From assembly GCA_009784235.1 (NCBI GenBank), contig WRCC01000003.1:136984-185150 (forward strand): a DNA stretch of 48,167 bases. The letters are read 5' to 3'. Source of the stretch: Alphaproteobacteria bacterium. GTDB taxonomy: Bacteria > Pseudomonadota > Alphaproteobacteria > Rs-D84. A model generated the notes under the pieces. That model did no database searches and was not told the origin of the DNA. It saw nothing but the letters and a program-made list of their open reading frames with translations. The stretch's first letter is position 1, and the number at the start of each line of letters is the position of its first letter. Both the position numbers and the translations under genes were made by a program. This document shows, piece by piece, positions 32,742 to 42,179 of the stretch.

Positions 32742-34043
32742 ATGCCAAAACCGACCAATAAATCTGTTTTGAAATCCGCCCTGCCCGTCGCGCCGCTGGC
32801 CGACCGTATGCGCCCAAAAACAATTGATGATATTATTGGTCAAAAATCGCTGCTGGGGCCGAACGGCTTGGTGCGCCAGATGGTTGATTCCGGACATCTT
32901 TCGAATTTATTGCTTTGGGGGCCGCCCGGATGCGGCAAGACCACAATTGCACGCGCGTTGGCCGGTACAACCGATATGGAATTTGTCGCGATGTCTGCGG
33001 TTTTTTCGGGCACCGCCGATATAAAAAAGATTATGGAAGCCGCAAAGATGAATCGCGAAATTGGCCGCGGAACCTTGTTGTTTATCGATGAAATCCACCG
33101 GTTTAATAAAACGCAACAAGATACCTTGTTACCATATCTGGAAAACGGAACAGTTGTTTTTGTCGGCGCAACCACCGAAAATCCATCGTTTGAATTGAAT
33201 AACGCGTTGCTGTCGCGGTGTCATATTGGCGTTCTGACGCCATTATCATCCGAAGACCTGTTGGAATTATTGGAACGCGCAGAAAAGTTTTTGGATGTGA
33301 AAATGCCATTGGCGGCAGATGCCCGAATTCATTTGGCACAGATGGCCGATGGCGATGCACGGTTTTTGTTGAATACAGCAGAATATTTGGCACGCACGAA
33401 ATTTGCCGCGCCACTGACACCCGAAGAACTGGATGCGGCAATCCAAAAGCGTGCGCCACTGTCCGATAAATCCGGCGATGAACATTATAATTTAATTTCG
33501 GCTGTACATAAATCATTACGCGCATCTGATACCGATGCCGCACTCTACTGGACCGCGCGCATGATGACATCCGGCCAAGACCCGATGTATTTGTTCCGCC
33601 GATTGACCCGTTTTGCAATGGAAGATATCGGTCTGGCCGACCCGAATGCAATGCAATTGGCATTGGCTGCGTGGCAGGTTTATGAACGGATGGGCAGTCC
33701 CGAAGGCGACCTGGCACTGACCGAGCTGGTTATTTATTTAGCAACCGCACCGAAATCAATCGCGAACTATCGCGCCCAAGGCCAAGCATATCGCGCAGCG
33801 CAAGAATTCGGTTCATTAATGCCGCCGAAAAATATCCTGAACGCGCCGACCAAAATGATGAAGAATATGGGATATGGCAAAGATTATATTTACGAACCGG
33901 ATACGGCGGACGGTTTCAGCGGCCAAAATTGCTTCCCGGAATCAATGCCCCGCCAGACATTCTATCGTCCCAAAGAAATAGGGTTCGAGCGCGAGATTAA
34001 AAAGAGACTGGATTATTGGAATGGATTGCGTAAAAAGTCTTAA
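32742..34043 (+). CDS. rarA: replication-associated recombination protein RarA (MgsA)
   Basis: 433 residues, an AAA+ ATPase related to clamp loaders. Walker A GPPGCGKTT (60-68), Walker B LLFIDEIHRF (112-121), sensor 1 ATTENPS, and SRC with the arginine finger near 159. The C-terminal tetramerisation part ends with RQTFYRPKEIGFEREIKKRLDYWN, as in the family. It acts at stalled forks. Its stop overlaps the convergent surface-protein gene by 4 bases. Confidence 0.93.
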   Translation: MPKPTNKSVLKSALPVAPLADRMRPKTIDDIIGQKSLLGPNGLVRQMVDSGHLSNLLLWGPPGCGKTTIARALAGTTDMEFVAMSAVFSGTADIKKIMEAAKMNREIGRGTLLFIDEIHRFNKTQQDTLLPYLENGTVVFVGATTENPSFELNNALLSRCHIGVLTPLSSEDLLELLERAEKFLDVKMPLAADARIHLAQMADGDARFLLNTAEYLARTKFAAPLTPEELDAAIQKRAPLSDKSGDEHYNLISAVHKSLRASDTDAALYWTARMMTSGQDPMYLFRRLTRFAMEDIGLADPNAMQLALAAWQVYERMGSPEGDLALTELVIYLATAPKSIANYRAQGQAYRAAQEFGSLMPPKNILNAPTKMMKNMGYGKDYIYEPDTADGFSGQNCFPESMPRQTFYRPKEIGFEREIKKRLDYWNGLRKKS

Positions 34044-35119
34044 TGCAATCTTTCCACGACCATAACTGCATTTCTTATATTAACTTGGACCGTCCATCTG
34101 TAAAGGCGCATGTTGGTATTATCAAAGAAATGTGTAATAAATGCGTCGCCTTGGCTGTATCCGATGTCGCTTGCTTCGTTATCTGGGTTTAATTCCGCAC
34201 CAACAGCCAACGTCCCTTGCTTGTTATTTGTTTGCTGGCCAGAATAATAGTGTATTCCCCGGGATGCGTAACTTATCGGCGTATCGCTGTTATTGTCTAT
34301 GCGCGCACCCCAGTAATTCGCTGTGGATGCCTTGAACGCACGAAATCTTAAATCATCCATATCAATATAAAATTCATTACCGGTAATCGCATTCAAAACC
34401 GAATTTGAACGAATTTCATACAGCGCGGCCAATGAAGTATTCGGCTTATCCATCAAATCGTTCCAACTGCCCGTTGTCGCAACGGTCGCCAATTGTTCGG
34501 GTTGAACCGCAGTATCCGCACGTGCGCCTTGGGCCGCCGTTGCAAAATCGCCCGGCCCTTTTAATGAATCATAATATTGGCCGTACCAATCGATTGCGGC
34601 AAAATTCCCGGCGGTGCCGCCCATTTCCTGGTTCGGGCGGGATTTATCTGCTTTTGGTGCAATTGTTGCCAAAGTTGCCAACAAATCACTGCGTGCAATA
34701 CCAGAATCAATGTAATCGCCGCCCCAATCCAACATGGCTAATTGACCGCCAACGGCATCTGCCGGTTTATCCGCTTTGTTTTTTATTTTATCATCGACGC
34801 TGGCCACAAGTGCTTTCAGTTCATCAACATTCATCCCAGAATCATAATATTGTCCGTACCAATCCAATATGGCCAAATTACCGCCAAATGTAGAACCAGG
34901 CGGCAACAGATTTATTTTCTGTGCCAACAGCGCATCGACTTCGCCCTTGGTATAAATATTTGCAGCGTTGTTTTCCAAGGTATTTGCAATCTTGGTGGCA
35001 AATTGATCAACATATTCTTTGGACGCGATAAGTCCCGGTGTAACAGAATCTGCGCGCAATGATGCAGCCGCAATCGCGAATACAAACACCGACAACAAAA
35101 ATACAGTTTTTTTGTTCAC
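34040..35119 (-). CDS. exported tail-fibre-like repeat protein
   Basis: 359 residues from a GTG start at 35119, which puts a clean signal peptide (MNKKTVFLLSVFVFAIAAASLRA) at the N-terminus; the frame is open for 13 more codons but would bury it. No convincing Shine-Dalgarno is seen. After ASKEYVDQFATKI and YTKGEVDALLAQKI (patterns common in phage tail fibres), three imperfect repeats about 45 residues apart occur: GGNLAILDWYGQYYDSG, GGQLAMLDWGGDYIDSG, AGNFAAIDWYGQYYDSL. A different C-terminal domain follows. It is likely surface-exposed. The 122 AT-rich bases upstream hold no gene and probably its promoter. Confidence 0.65.
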   Translation of the reverse strand: MNKKTVFLLSVFVFAIAAASLRADSVTPGLIASKEYVDQFATKIANTLENNAANIYTKGEVDALLAQKINLLPPGSTFGGNLAILDWYGQYYDSGMNVDELKALVASVDDKIKNKADKPADAVGGQLAMLDWGGDYIDSGIARSDLLATLATIAPKADKSRPNQEMGGTAGNFAAIDWYGQYYDSLKGPGDFATAAQGARADTAVQPEQLATVATTGSWNDLMDKPNTSLAALYEIRSNSVLNAITGNEFYIDMDDLRFRAFKASTANYWGARIDNNSDTPISYASRGIHYYSGQQTNNKQGTLAVGAELNPDNEASDIGYSQGDAFITHFFDNTNMRLYRWTVQVNIRNAVMVVERLH

Positions 35120-35280
35120 TCCGCATTGATGATATGAAAAAACACAATACAAGCACAAGGAAAAAGTTCATAAACATTAGATAAATTTATTAAAAACAAA
35201 TTTAAACATCACACATTAAATAATTTATTTTAGATAAAGCAGTTCAATAAATTAAAATAAATTGTTGTTTTTGTGTTCGA

Positions 35281-36018
35281 TTAGAATAAAAGATTTAACC
35301 GTGCGCCGATACGCCATTCTTCGGTTTCAAATTCATAATCAAACGAACCAACGTACATCGTCCGGCCGTATCTTTTTGCGACCTTGGCACCCAGCCATTG
35401 TTGGTCAAAATTCGGATTTGTGGATTTACGCAATATTGCATTCGCGCCCAGTGACCAGTCCCACCCTATTCTGAAATATGCTTCGGGAATAATATCAATA
35501 AATGCCATACCGTTGACTTCATCGAATATCCATGATGTCTGCGCCACAGTGGCCAATGTTACCCAATTCCATTGCCGACCGACCCGTACGCCGGCTGCAT
35601 ATACTGTATCTGAATAGTTCGGCACAGACGCCGCACCAGTGAAATTAAGCCCTGCAAATATATCGATTTTGGTCGCAGTATCTTGCGCACGATACCAGCC
35701 GGTCAAGCCAATACCCGAAAATCCGGTATTATCAGTGTGATAGCTGGCCTGGTAATTCACATCCGCGGAAATAGCCATATTACCGTTAATGCCGTATGAA
35801 AATCTTTGTTGGGCCTGGAATCTTTCATTTCCGACATATATTGCGGAACGTGATACAAAATCGCGCGCTGCTTCGAAAAACATCGGGTCTTCGGTATCAA
35901 GGATAAACGCCGTGACCGGCGTGAATCCGCCGCTGCCCAAGCTTTCATCGCCAATATTCGCGAACACAGGCGACGCCAATGCACTGAACACGATAACCGA
36001 TGTGATTATTTTACGCAT
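35281..36018 (-). CDS. outer-membrane beta-barrel protein, 245 aa
   Basis: Signal peptide MRKIITSVIVFSALASPVFA, then alternating beta-strand sequence with many aromatic residues, ending in ARLNLLF with terminal Phe. It looks like a small barrel of about 10-12 strands. No family recognised. AAGGAAT precedes the ATG. It follows the 450-aa barrel gene by 11 bases, so both are on one transcript. Confidence 0.7.
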   Translation of the reverse strand: MRKIITSVIVFSALASPVFANIGDESLGSGGFTPVTAFILDTEDPMFFEAARDFVSRSAIYVGNERFQAQQRFSYGINGNMAISADVNYQASYHTDNTGFSGIGLTGWYRAQDTATKIDIFAGLNFTGAASVPNYSDTVYAAGVRVGRQWNWVTLATVAQTSWIFDEVNGMAFIDIIPEAYFRIGWDWSLGANAILRKSTNPNFDQQWLGAKVAKRYGRTMYVGSFDYEFETEEWRIGARLNLLF

Positions 36019-36029
36019 TTATTTATTCC

Positions 36030-37382
36030 TTAGAAATAGAAATATACTTTCGCACCCAGCGTCAGGTCTTGATACGATGACATGTGCAACTGGCTGACGT
36101 ATGTTGGCGGAATAGACGGTGTCCATGCCCATACTTCGGCTTTTTCGCTGCCATTAGCACTGTCCCAAACTGATGCGCGACCGTACAGTCCGATTGCAAA
36201 ATGGTCGCCCGGTTGCCAATTTATTCCGGCAGAAATGCTCAGCTGTGAATGCCAATCGTAATTTCCAAATACAAGCTCTGCACTGACCGACCAATCGCGG
36301 TCCAGTGCCGAAAATACACCCAAGCCACCTTCGGCATAGACCGAATTATCGACATTGCGTTTGAACGCAAAGTATGTTGTATTACCCGCATCGTCTGTTA
36401 TTCCATTTCCGTATGAATTATCATCCCACATAACGTACCACAGGCGCGCGATACCATAGATGGTCGTATCGGAAATTTTGTATCCCAACTTATAATCGGC
36501 CAGCAATGTGCTTGCAATATCGTTCCATTGATAATATCCGGCGATATATGAAATCCAGTCAGAATCTTCATAAAATTTCCATTGTGCGCCAATGCCATAC
36601 TGGTCAAATCCATTCTTTTTATTTTTATCATTTGGTATCAACGGCGAAGACCAATTCATTTCATAATTGTTCCATCCGTATTTCACACTGCCGATAATCG
36701 CAATATCATCAGTGATACCGAACGACAAGTCTTGTTTTATGAATAATTGCGTTGCCTTCCAATCGCCACCCAGGCCTTCGTAAAATCCGTCTGCGCTTTG
36801 AATAATACTGGGGTGTACATCGACCAGCTTGAAATCATAAGTATTCCGATGCCATCCAATATCGGTCAGGCCACCAATACGACCCTGGGCCGGTTGGAAG
36901 AACGGATGCGCCAGGTGATATTTGCGCGCAGCTTCTTTGCGTACGGTTTCCGTGCGCTTTGGTGCAGGTGCTGGCTTTGCAGCTGGCGGCGGTGCGGGTT
37001 GTGCAACAACGCGTTGCGGTGGCGGTGCCATTATTGGCACAGGCGCAGCAACGGGTTTGCCACATCCAGCGTCACATCCACAGAATTCATCATACTTGGC
37101 AGAATAATACATATTCTTGCAATCATTAACGCGGAATCCAGATGACCGGGTGTCATATTTATGCATAACTACATTAACTGGTGCTGCTGGCTGTGCAACA
37201 ACCGGTTCCGGACGCGCCGGTGGCGATGTCAAATCAACAGTATTCGCACCATGAAAACCGGTCCCAGTCGAACCGATATTATTATTTATAACAACGGACG
37301 CCATAGAATCCGTTGATGTCACCACAGCCGCCATTCCAAATACAGCCGCCGCCCATGTGAATAAAGATAATTGTTTTTGCAT
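36030..37382 (-). CDS. outer-membrane beta-barrel protein with Pro-rich periplasmic segment, 450 aa
   Basis: A signal peptide (about 1-28) is followed by a short cysteine motif (FCGCDAGCGKP near 98-108) and a Pro/Ala-rich linker (about 110-145). From about 155 to the end the sequence is amphipathic beta-strand with many Trp and Tyr and ends KVYFYF, the terminal Phe of barrel proteins. Together with the 245-aa barrel gene downstream it forms a pair. The RNA start carries a palindrome overlapping its ribosome-binding site. Function is unknown; porin-like or adhesin-like would fit. Confidence 0.7.
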   Translation of the reverse strand: MQKQLSLFTWAAAVFGMAAVVTSTDSMASVVINNNIGSTGTGFHGANTVDLTSPPARPEPVVAQPAAPVNVVMHKYDTRSSGFRVNDCKNMYYSAKYDEFCGCDAGCGKPVAAPVPIMAPPPQRVVAQPAPPPAAKPAPAPKRTETVRKEAARKYHLAHPFFQPAQGRIGGLTDIGWHRNTYDFKLVDVHPSIIQSADGFYEGLGGDWKATQLFIKQDLSFGITDDIAIIGSVKYGWNNYEMNWSSPLIPNDKNKKNGFDQYGIGAQWKFYEDSDWISYIAGYYQWNDIASTLLADYKLGYKISDTTIYGIARLWYVMWDDNSYGNGITDDAGNTTYFAFKRNVDNSVYAEGGLGVFSALDRDWSVSAELVFGNYDWHSQLSISAGINWQPGDHFAIGLYGRASVWDSANGSEKAEVWAWTPSIPPTYVSQLHMSSYQDLTLGAKVYFYF

Positions 37383-37389
37383 AAAAATC

Positions 37390-37412
37390 CCTTTACTTGT
37401 AAAGGCATTATA
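37390..37412 (-). promoter_or_regulatory. -10 box and palindrome in front of the 450-aa barrel gene
   Basis: Minus-strand TATAAT (37407-37412) is followed at once by the palindrome CCTTTACTTGTAAAGG (37390-37405). The palindrome spans the expected transcription start and contains the AAAGG ribosome-binding site. It could be a repressor operator or an RNA hairpin that hides the site. Confidence 0.5.
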
Positions 37413-37438
37413 TCACAAAAATGAACTGAAAAAAATAG

Positions 37439-38122
37439 CTATTTGCGCGCAAAATATGACTTTACAAAATCAGCAACAACCATGCCAATAAACGCGCCGA
37501 ACAACACGTCTGTCGGCCAATGAACGCCGGATGCAACGCGTGACAATGCAATAACAATGGCCAATGTCCATATCGCCCATTTGTATTTCGGAAACAATAA
37601 TCCAATCATAACCAATCCGGCAAATGATGCGGCCGTATGTCCCGATGGCATTGAATTAAACGCCCATTCACGCGTCATTGGGTAAAAACCAGTCTGCCCC
37701 AATGCTTCGAAAAATATTGGCCGCATACGTCCAATGATTATTTTCAGCGCGCCTGTAACCGCACCCGCCGCCAAAACAGATAAAAATACCAACCGCGCGG
37801 TGCGTATAATGTTTTGTGGTGGCGCACCATCAGTGTCATCCCACAAAATTCTGCGAGTACAGAATTTGTGCGGGGCCTTGTCGCGTTGGACCATATACAT
37901 ACACAATTTCGCAACGATTAAAACCAACCCCGACACCGCAATCCAAATTTTGAAACTGAACAAACCATCGAAAATTTTCCAAATCGAGAAATCGAAATTC
38001 CGCATAAAATTATAAACCGGAATATCCAGCCATAAAACCCCAACCCCAATAAATACACCCAGCACAGCCGATGTAATGCTTAATAATTTCCATTTGATTT
38101 TATTGTCGTTGGTTAAAAACAT
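37439..38122 (-). CDS. PAP2 superfamily membrane phosphatase
   Basis: 227 residues with about five or six transmembrane helices. All three phosphatase motifs are present: KIIIGRMRP (KxxxxxxRP), MPSGHTAAS (PSGH), and SRVASGVHWPTD (SRxxxxxHxxxD). Family members dephosphorylate undecaprenyl pyrophosphate, phosphatidylglycerol phosphate or lipid A; which of these cannot be told. It is the next minus-strand gene after the S41-like gene, 66 bases away. Confidence 0.85.
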   Translation of the reverse strand: MFLTNDNKIKWKLLSITSAVLGVFIGVGVLWLDIPVYNFMRNFDFSIWKIFDGLFSFKIWIAVSGLVLIVAKLCMYMVQRDKAPHKFCTRRILWDDTDGAPPQNIIRTARLVFLSVLAAGAVTGALKIIIGRMRPIFFEALGQTGFYPMTREWAFNSMPSGHTAASFAGLVMIGLLFPKYKWAIWTLAIVIALSRVASGVHWPTDVLFGAFIGMVVADFVKSYFARK

Positions 38123-38132
38123 TCTAATCCTA

Positions 38133-38150
38133 TGTCCAATATATGGGACA
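38133..38150. repeat. 18-bp palindrome, copy 2 of 3
   Basis: TGTCCAATATATGGGACA, 17 of 18 to the consensus TGTCCAATATATTGGACA, between the S41-like gene and the PAP2 gene. Confidence 0.6.
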
Positions 38151-38188
38151 GTTTATACGAGTCACCATCACGAACCACCAATCACAAC

Positions 38189-39688
38189 TTACCGCATCAA
38201 TCCGTTATAAGCCGACCGGTCGGTTAATATTTTTATCGCAACGGCAGCGGATACCGCATCTTCGTCCGCGCCGGAAATTATGCCTGGACATCCGCGGCGA
38301 ACGGCATCGCCGTCAATATCCGACTCTGCATTAAAGTCGCGCGCGCCGAATTGCCCGTTCACAACATTTACGAAAAATGCATTTTGTTGTTCAGTGCTGC
38401 GTATGGTGGAAAGGCATACAATCGGAAATATTCCGCGTTCTTCAATCACGCGACCGGACCCAGTTTTTATACTGCGATTTAATACTTCCAATTGGCCGCC
38501 GTGACGCAAATCAATCCGCGTTGCCAAACGCGCACGACCCGCAGTTGGCGTGCCGACCAAAAGTCCCCTGTGATTTTCATAGAATGCGGCCGCCAATGCT
38601 TCCCCCGTGCCGCGTGTACCGCCAGATACCAATACAATAATTGGAATTTGTTCGGATATGATTGCATCGCCGCCGGGCGTGATTTCAATTTCTTCCTTTG
38701 CCGATTCCGATGAACGGAGTACTGGCACGCGCCCCATAAACAGTCCGGCCAGCTTTGCCGCCGCACGTTCATCATCACCCGCCGCCGCACGCAAGTCAAT
38801 TATTATTCCGGATGCATTTGTGTGTCGCAATAATGCTTCGCGAATAATATTTGCTGAATTATCCGAAATGCGATGTACAACGATTTCAAGTATTCCATCG
38901 CGCCAAATTATATCGCTGTCCGCCATCACAATGGTCGCACGGCGAAGCGTTACATTTCGCGCACCCGATGGCGATAAAACGTTCAGGCGCAAAGTTCCAG
39001 AATTAAACCCGGCAAATGCGGCCGTAACTGCACCCGGATTCATACCGGATACGGATGCGCCGTTAATTTCAGTAATCAGGTCGCCGTCGCGTATGCCGGC
39101 TTCATCGGCCAGTCCGCCTTTGAACACGCCGCTGACCCGGAAATTACCACGGTTGTCCGTCGTGCCTTCGATTCCCGCCGATGTAATCAGACGTCCGTCT
39201 TGAACAACTTGTTCTTTTTTTGAATAAATATATCGGCCATTTTCGTCCAGGCCGTTTATCAATGCGCCAACCGCAACTTCATACACGCCAGATTCAGGCA
39301 GCGCGCGAAACGCTGGAATATGTTCACGCAGACGCAGCACCAGCGCAGTCGTAACCTGGCCAAATTCGGTCCAGTTATTTTTTATCGGACGCGGCCAATT
39401 ACCGACAATCGTATCGCGCCATACCAAGACAACACGATTATCCGTCGCCGCAATATGCGCGTCTTTGTCCAGATTTTCTAATGATTCAATCGCGATATTT
39501 ATCCCGCGACCACCCCATTTTACACCATCCAATTTTTCATAAATATCGGCAAACACATCCGACATCTGGATAACATTTATGCCATCCACTATTGGTTTAT
39601 CTGGGTCGAAAAGACTGGCGTTGCCAGAAGTAGTCAGTAAACAGTAGACAGTAGACATTAATATAGTGAAAAGTTTTAATTTCTTCAT
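38189..39688 (-). CDS. S41-family (C-terminal processing) protease homologue, catalytic residues missing
   Basis: 499 residues: a signal peptide (to about residue 25), an N-terminal helical part, a PDZ domain (about 165-255), and the S41 core. At the nucleophile site, family GSASASE reads GTRGTGE (Ser to Gly); at the general-base site, TFGKG reads TAGRA (Lys to Arg). The alignment around both is unambiguous (VLVSGG, VGTPT, RIDLRHGGQL). It is therefore probably a non-catalytic binding protein. The start ATG at 39688 is chosen because TAGGAG lies 6 bases upstream; the ATG at 39694 abuts it. Part of the signal peptide is encoded by heptamer repeats. Confidence 0.82.
   Translation of the reverse strand: MKKLKLFTILMSTVYCLLTTSGNASLFDPDKPIVDGINVIQMSDVFADIYEKLDGVKWGGRGINIAIESLENLDKDAHIAATDNRVVLVWRDTIVGNWPRPIKNNWTEFGQVTTALVLRLREHIPAFRALPESGVYEVAVGALINGLDENGRYIYSKKEQVVQDGRLITSAGIEGTTDNRGNFRVSGVFKGGLADEAGIRDGDLITEINGASVSGMNPGAVTAAFAGFNSGTLRLNVLSPSGARNVTLRRATIVMADSDIIWRDGILEIVVHRISDNSANIIREALLRHTNASGIIIDLRAAAGDDERAAAKLAGLFMGRVPVLRSSESAKEEIEITPGGDAIISEQIPIIVLVSGGTRGTGEALAAAFYENHRGLLVGTPTAGRARLATRIDLRHGGQLEVLNRSIKTGSGRVIEERGIFPIVCLSTIRSTEQQNAFFVNVVNGQFGARDFNAESDIDGDAVRRGCPGIISGADEDAVSAAVAIKILTDRSAYNGLMR
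39629..39656. repeat. heptamer array (AGTAGAC family) in the signal-peptide codons of the S41-like gene
   Basis: AGTAGTC, AGTAAAC, AGTAGAC, AGTAGAC on the plus strand. It is inverted relative to the array at 39703-39730. Confidence 0.85.
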
Positions 39689-39702
39689 GCCCATCTCCTA
39701 CG

Positions 39703-39730
39703 GTCTACTGACTGCTGTCTACTGTTTACT
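39703..39730. repeat. heptamer array at the secF end, inverted copy
   Basis: GTCTACT, GACTGCT, GTCTACT, GTTTACT on the plus strand. The secF stop codon (39719-39721) lies inside. 39717-39730 is a perfect 14-base reverse complement of 39636-39649. Confidence 0.85.
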
Positions 39731-40591
39731 ATTTTCCCCGCGAATATTGAAATTCAACAACAGCGAATTCGAAACAAATATCGACGTCAATGTGCCCAGG
39801 ATAATCGCAAACATCATCGCCAATGAAAAATCGCGCAGCACGGACCCAGCAAACAAATACAGCCCCAGCATACACAGCATCGTCGTCATATTTGTTATGA
39901 TAGTGCGTCGCATCATTTCATTGATGGACAAATCGATTAAATTAGCCGTCGGCATTTTATGATATTTTTTTACGTTTTCTTCGATACGGTCGAAATTCAC
40001 AACTTTGTCATTTGTGGAATAGCCAAGGCCCATAAGTATAACCGCAATCGATGTCTGATTAAATTCCAATCCGACAAGCGAGAAGAACCCAAACATAATA
40101 ACAAAGTCTGATACCAATGAAATCAGCGAACTGACCGCGTATCCGCCCCGATACCGAATCCAGATATATACCGCCATCAAGATAAACGCGAACAATACGG
40201 CCAATATTCCGCCGCGTATCAATTCGCCACCGATTTTCGGACCGACGATTTGAACTTGTTCATACGTCACATGGTCGCCCAGGACTGTTTTGATTTCGCT
40301 GACAATCAGGTTTTGTTTTTCTTCGGTCGAATCTTTGGTCATACCAATACGGATGAGTATTGTTCCAGTATCCTGGAATTCTTGTAATTCCGGGGACAAT
40401 TCGGCCAAATCGCTGCGCATACGGTCAATTGTGTATTCCGGATTTGTCGATTTTACTTCCATAGATATACCGCCGGAAAAATCAATGCCATAATTCAATC
40501 CGCGAAACACCAATGATAATATGGACAACGTCATCAGTCCGACCAATATGGCGTACGACAATTTGCGATACTTCATAAATTTTAATTGCAT
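39719..40591 (-). CDS. secF: protein translocase subunit SecF
   Basis: 290 residues, six transmembrane helices with a large periplasmic loop after the first. Family marks: GLNYGIDFSGGISMEV, MGLGYSTNDKVVNFDRIEEN, and a last-helix pair. SecF with SecD uses proton flow to pull exported proteins through SecYEG. I chose ATG at 40591 with AAAAGG about 8 bases upstream; the longer frame starts at TTG inside the secD tail. The last codons and stop sit in a heptamer array. Confidence 0.92.
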   Translation of the reverse strand: MQLKFMKYRKLSYAILVGLMTLSILSLVFRGLNYGIDFSGGISMEVKSTNPEYTIDRMRSDLAELSPELQEFQDTGTILIRIGMTKDSTEEKQNLIVSEIKTVLGDHVTYEQVQIVGPKIGGELIRGGILAVLFAFILMAVYIWIRYRGGYAVSSLISLVSDFVIMFGFFSLVGLEFNQTSIAVILMGLGYSTNDKVVNFDRIEENVKKYHKMPTANLIDLSINEMMRRTIITNMTTMLCMLGLYLFAGSVLRDFSLAMMFAIILGTLTSIFVSNSLLLNFNIRGENSKQ

Positions 40592-40604
40592 TTTTTTAAC
40601 CTTT

Positions 40605-42167
40605 TTACTTCTTATTTTTAACAAAACCAATCTTCTTATTCTTTCCGCCCATATATATATCCACCATAACGCGCGATAATAATACGCAAGTGAACAGAGT
40701 GGTCAAAATACCAATAGACAATGTTACGGCAAATCCGCGTATCGGACCCGCGCCAAATTGGAACAAGACCAGCGCAGCAATCAGCGTAGTTAAATTCGCA
40801 TCCAGAACGGTTTTCAGCGCGCGATTAAACCCAGCATCAACCGCGTGCAATGGACTGGCCCCGCTGCGCAATTCATCGCGTATTCGTTCAAACTGTAACA
40901 CATTCGCATCAACCGCCATGGCAAGGGTCAGCGCGATACCAGCAATACCGGGCAATGTCAGCGTCGCACCCATCAGCGCCGCAACACCGATTATCATCAT
41001 CATATTTACGACCAGTGCAATATTGGCAAACACACCAAACAATCCATAAACAAGCAACATCGAAAGTATAACCAATAACACACCAATGATTGTTCCCATG
41101 CGACCAGCCTCGATTGTATCCGCACCCAGGCCCGCACCAACGGTACGTTCTTCGATAACGGTCAATGGCGCCGGCAATGCACCACTGCGCAACAGCACAG
41201 CCAAATCTTTTGCAGATTGCACTGTAAAGTTTCCGGAAATCTGGCCGCGGCCACCCGGAATCGGTTCGCGAATTACCGGCGCAGATAACACTTTGCCGTC
41301 CAAGACAATTGCAAATCTTTCATTCACATGTTCGGTGGTCAATCGCGCAAACCGACGCGCGCCGGCGGAATCAAATACCTGGGTTACAACCGGCATATTG
41401 TTTTGGTCAAAACTTGCCTGGGCATCGGTCAATGATTCGCCCGATACTTCGACGCGCGAAAACACCGGAATCATCTGGGTCGGGTCATCCATTAATGGTA
41501 AAAATTCTGTCCCGGCCGGCGGACGGCCGGACGCCATCTGTTCGCGTGATATATTTTCATTCACCAGATGGAATGTCATCTTTGCGGTCTGGCCGATAAG
41601 TTCTTTGATGCGTTCTGGATTATCGACGCCCGGCAATTGCACCATTATATAACGGCCGCCTTGGGTTTGAATGCTGGGCTCTTTGGTGCCCAGCGCATCA
41701 ATACGACGACGTACAATTTCAATCGAACGGTTCAACGCATCTTCGGTCATACGCATACGTTCTTTGTCCGAATAAGACAAAGTAATTGTATTTCCGGATG
41801 CGGTGATATCGACACTGTCACCCAGTTCAGAGCGCAACCGTCCGCGTGCAGCCGACACGTCAGACGAATCACGAATTACAACGGATACCTTGCCACCGAT
41901 ATTGCGCAGGTCTGAAAACCGAATAACACCCTTGTCGCGGCGCAGCAATGCGGTACGCGCACCATCGTAAAGCTGGTTCATTTTTTCCGCAAACATGACT
42001 TCGGTATCAACTTCCAGCAACAATTGCGCGCCGCCACGTAAATCAAGACCCAAAGATATCGGCTGGATAAAGCTTGGCAGAAATTTTGCCGCCGGCGAAT
42101 AAATCGTCGGCACAGCAAGCAAACAGCCGATGATTGCGATAGTGATAATTATAAACTTCTTAAACAT
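40605..42167 (-). CDS. secD: protein translocase subunit SecD
   Basis: 520 residues. SLGLDLRGGAQLLLEVD after the first helix, the P1 domains, and the C-terminal six-helix part with AMAVDANVLQFERIRDELRSG, the conserved Asp of the proton path, are clear. 13 bases separate it from secF. AAGG precedes the ATG. Between its start and yajC lies an inverted pair of heptamer arrays that may form a long hairpin in the transcript. Confidence 0.94.
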   Translation of the reverse strand: MFKKFIIITIAIIGCLLAVPTIYSPAAKFLPSFIQPISLGLDLRGGAQLLLEVDTEVMFAEKMNQLYDGARTALLRRDKGVIRFSDLRNIGGKVSVVIRDSSDVSAARGRLRSELGDSVDITASGNTITLSYSDKERMRMTEDALNRSIEIVRRRIDALGTKEPSIQTQGGRYIMVQLPGVDNPERIKELIGQTAKMTFHLVNENISREQMASGRPPAGTEFLPLMDDPTQMIPVFSRVEVSGESLTDAQASFDQNNMPVVTQVFDSAGARRFARLTTEHVNERFAIVLDGKVLSAPVIREPIPGGRGQISGNFTVQSAKDLAVLLRSGALPAPLTVIEERTVGAGLGADTIEAGRMGTIIGVLLVILSMLLVYGLFGVFANIALVVNMMMIIGVAALMGATLTLPGIAGIALTLAMAVDANVLQFERIRDELRSGASPLHAVDAGFNRALKTVLDANLTTLIAALVLFQFGAGPIRGFAVTLSIGILTTLFTCVLLSRVMVDIYMGGKNKKIGFVKNKK

Positions 42168-42179
42168 AAGTAAACCTTA

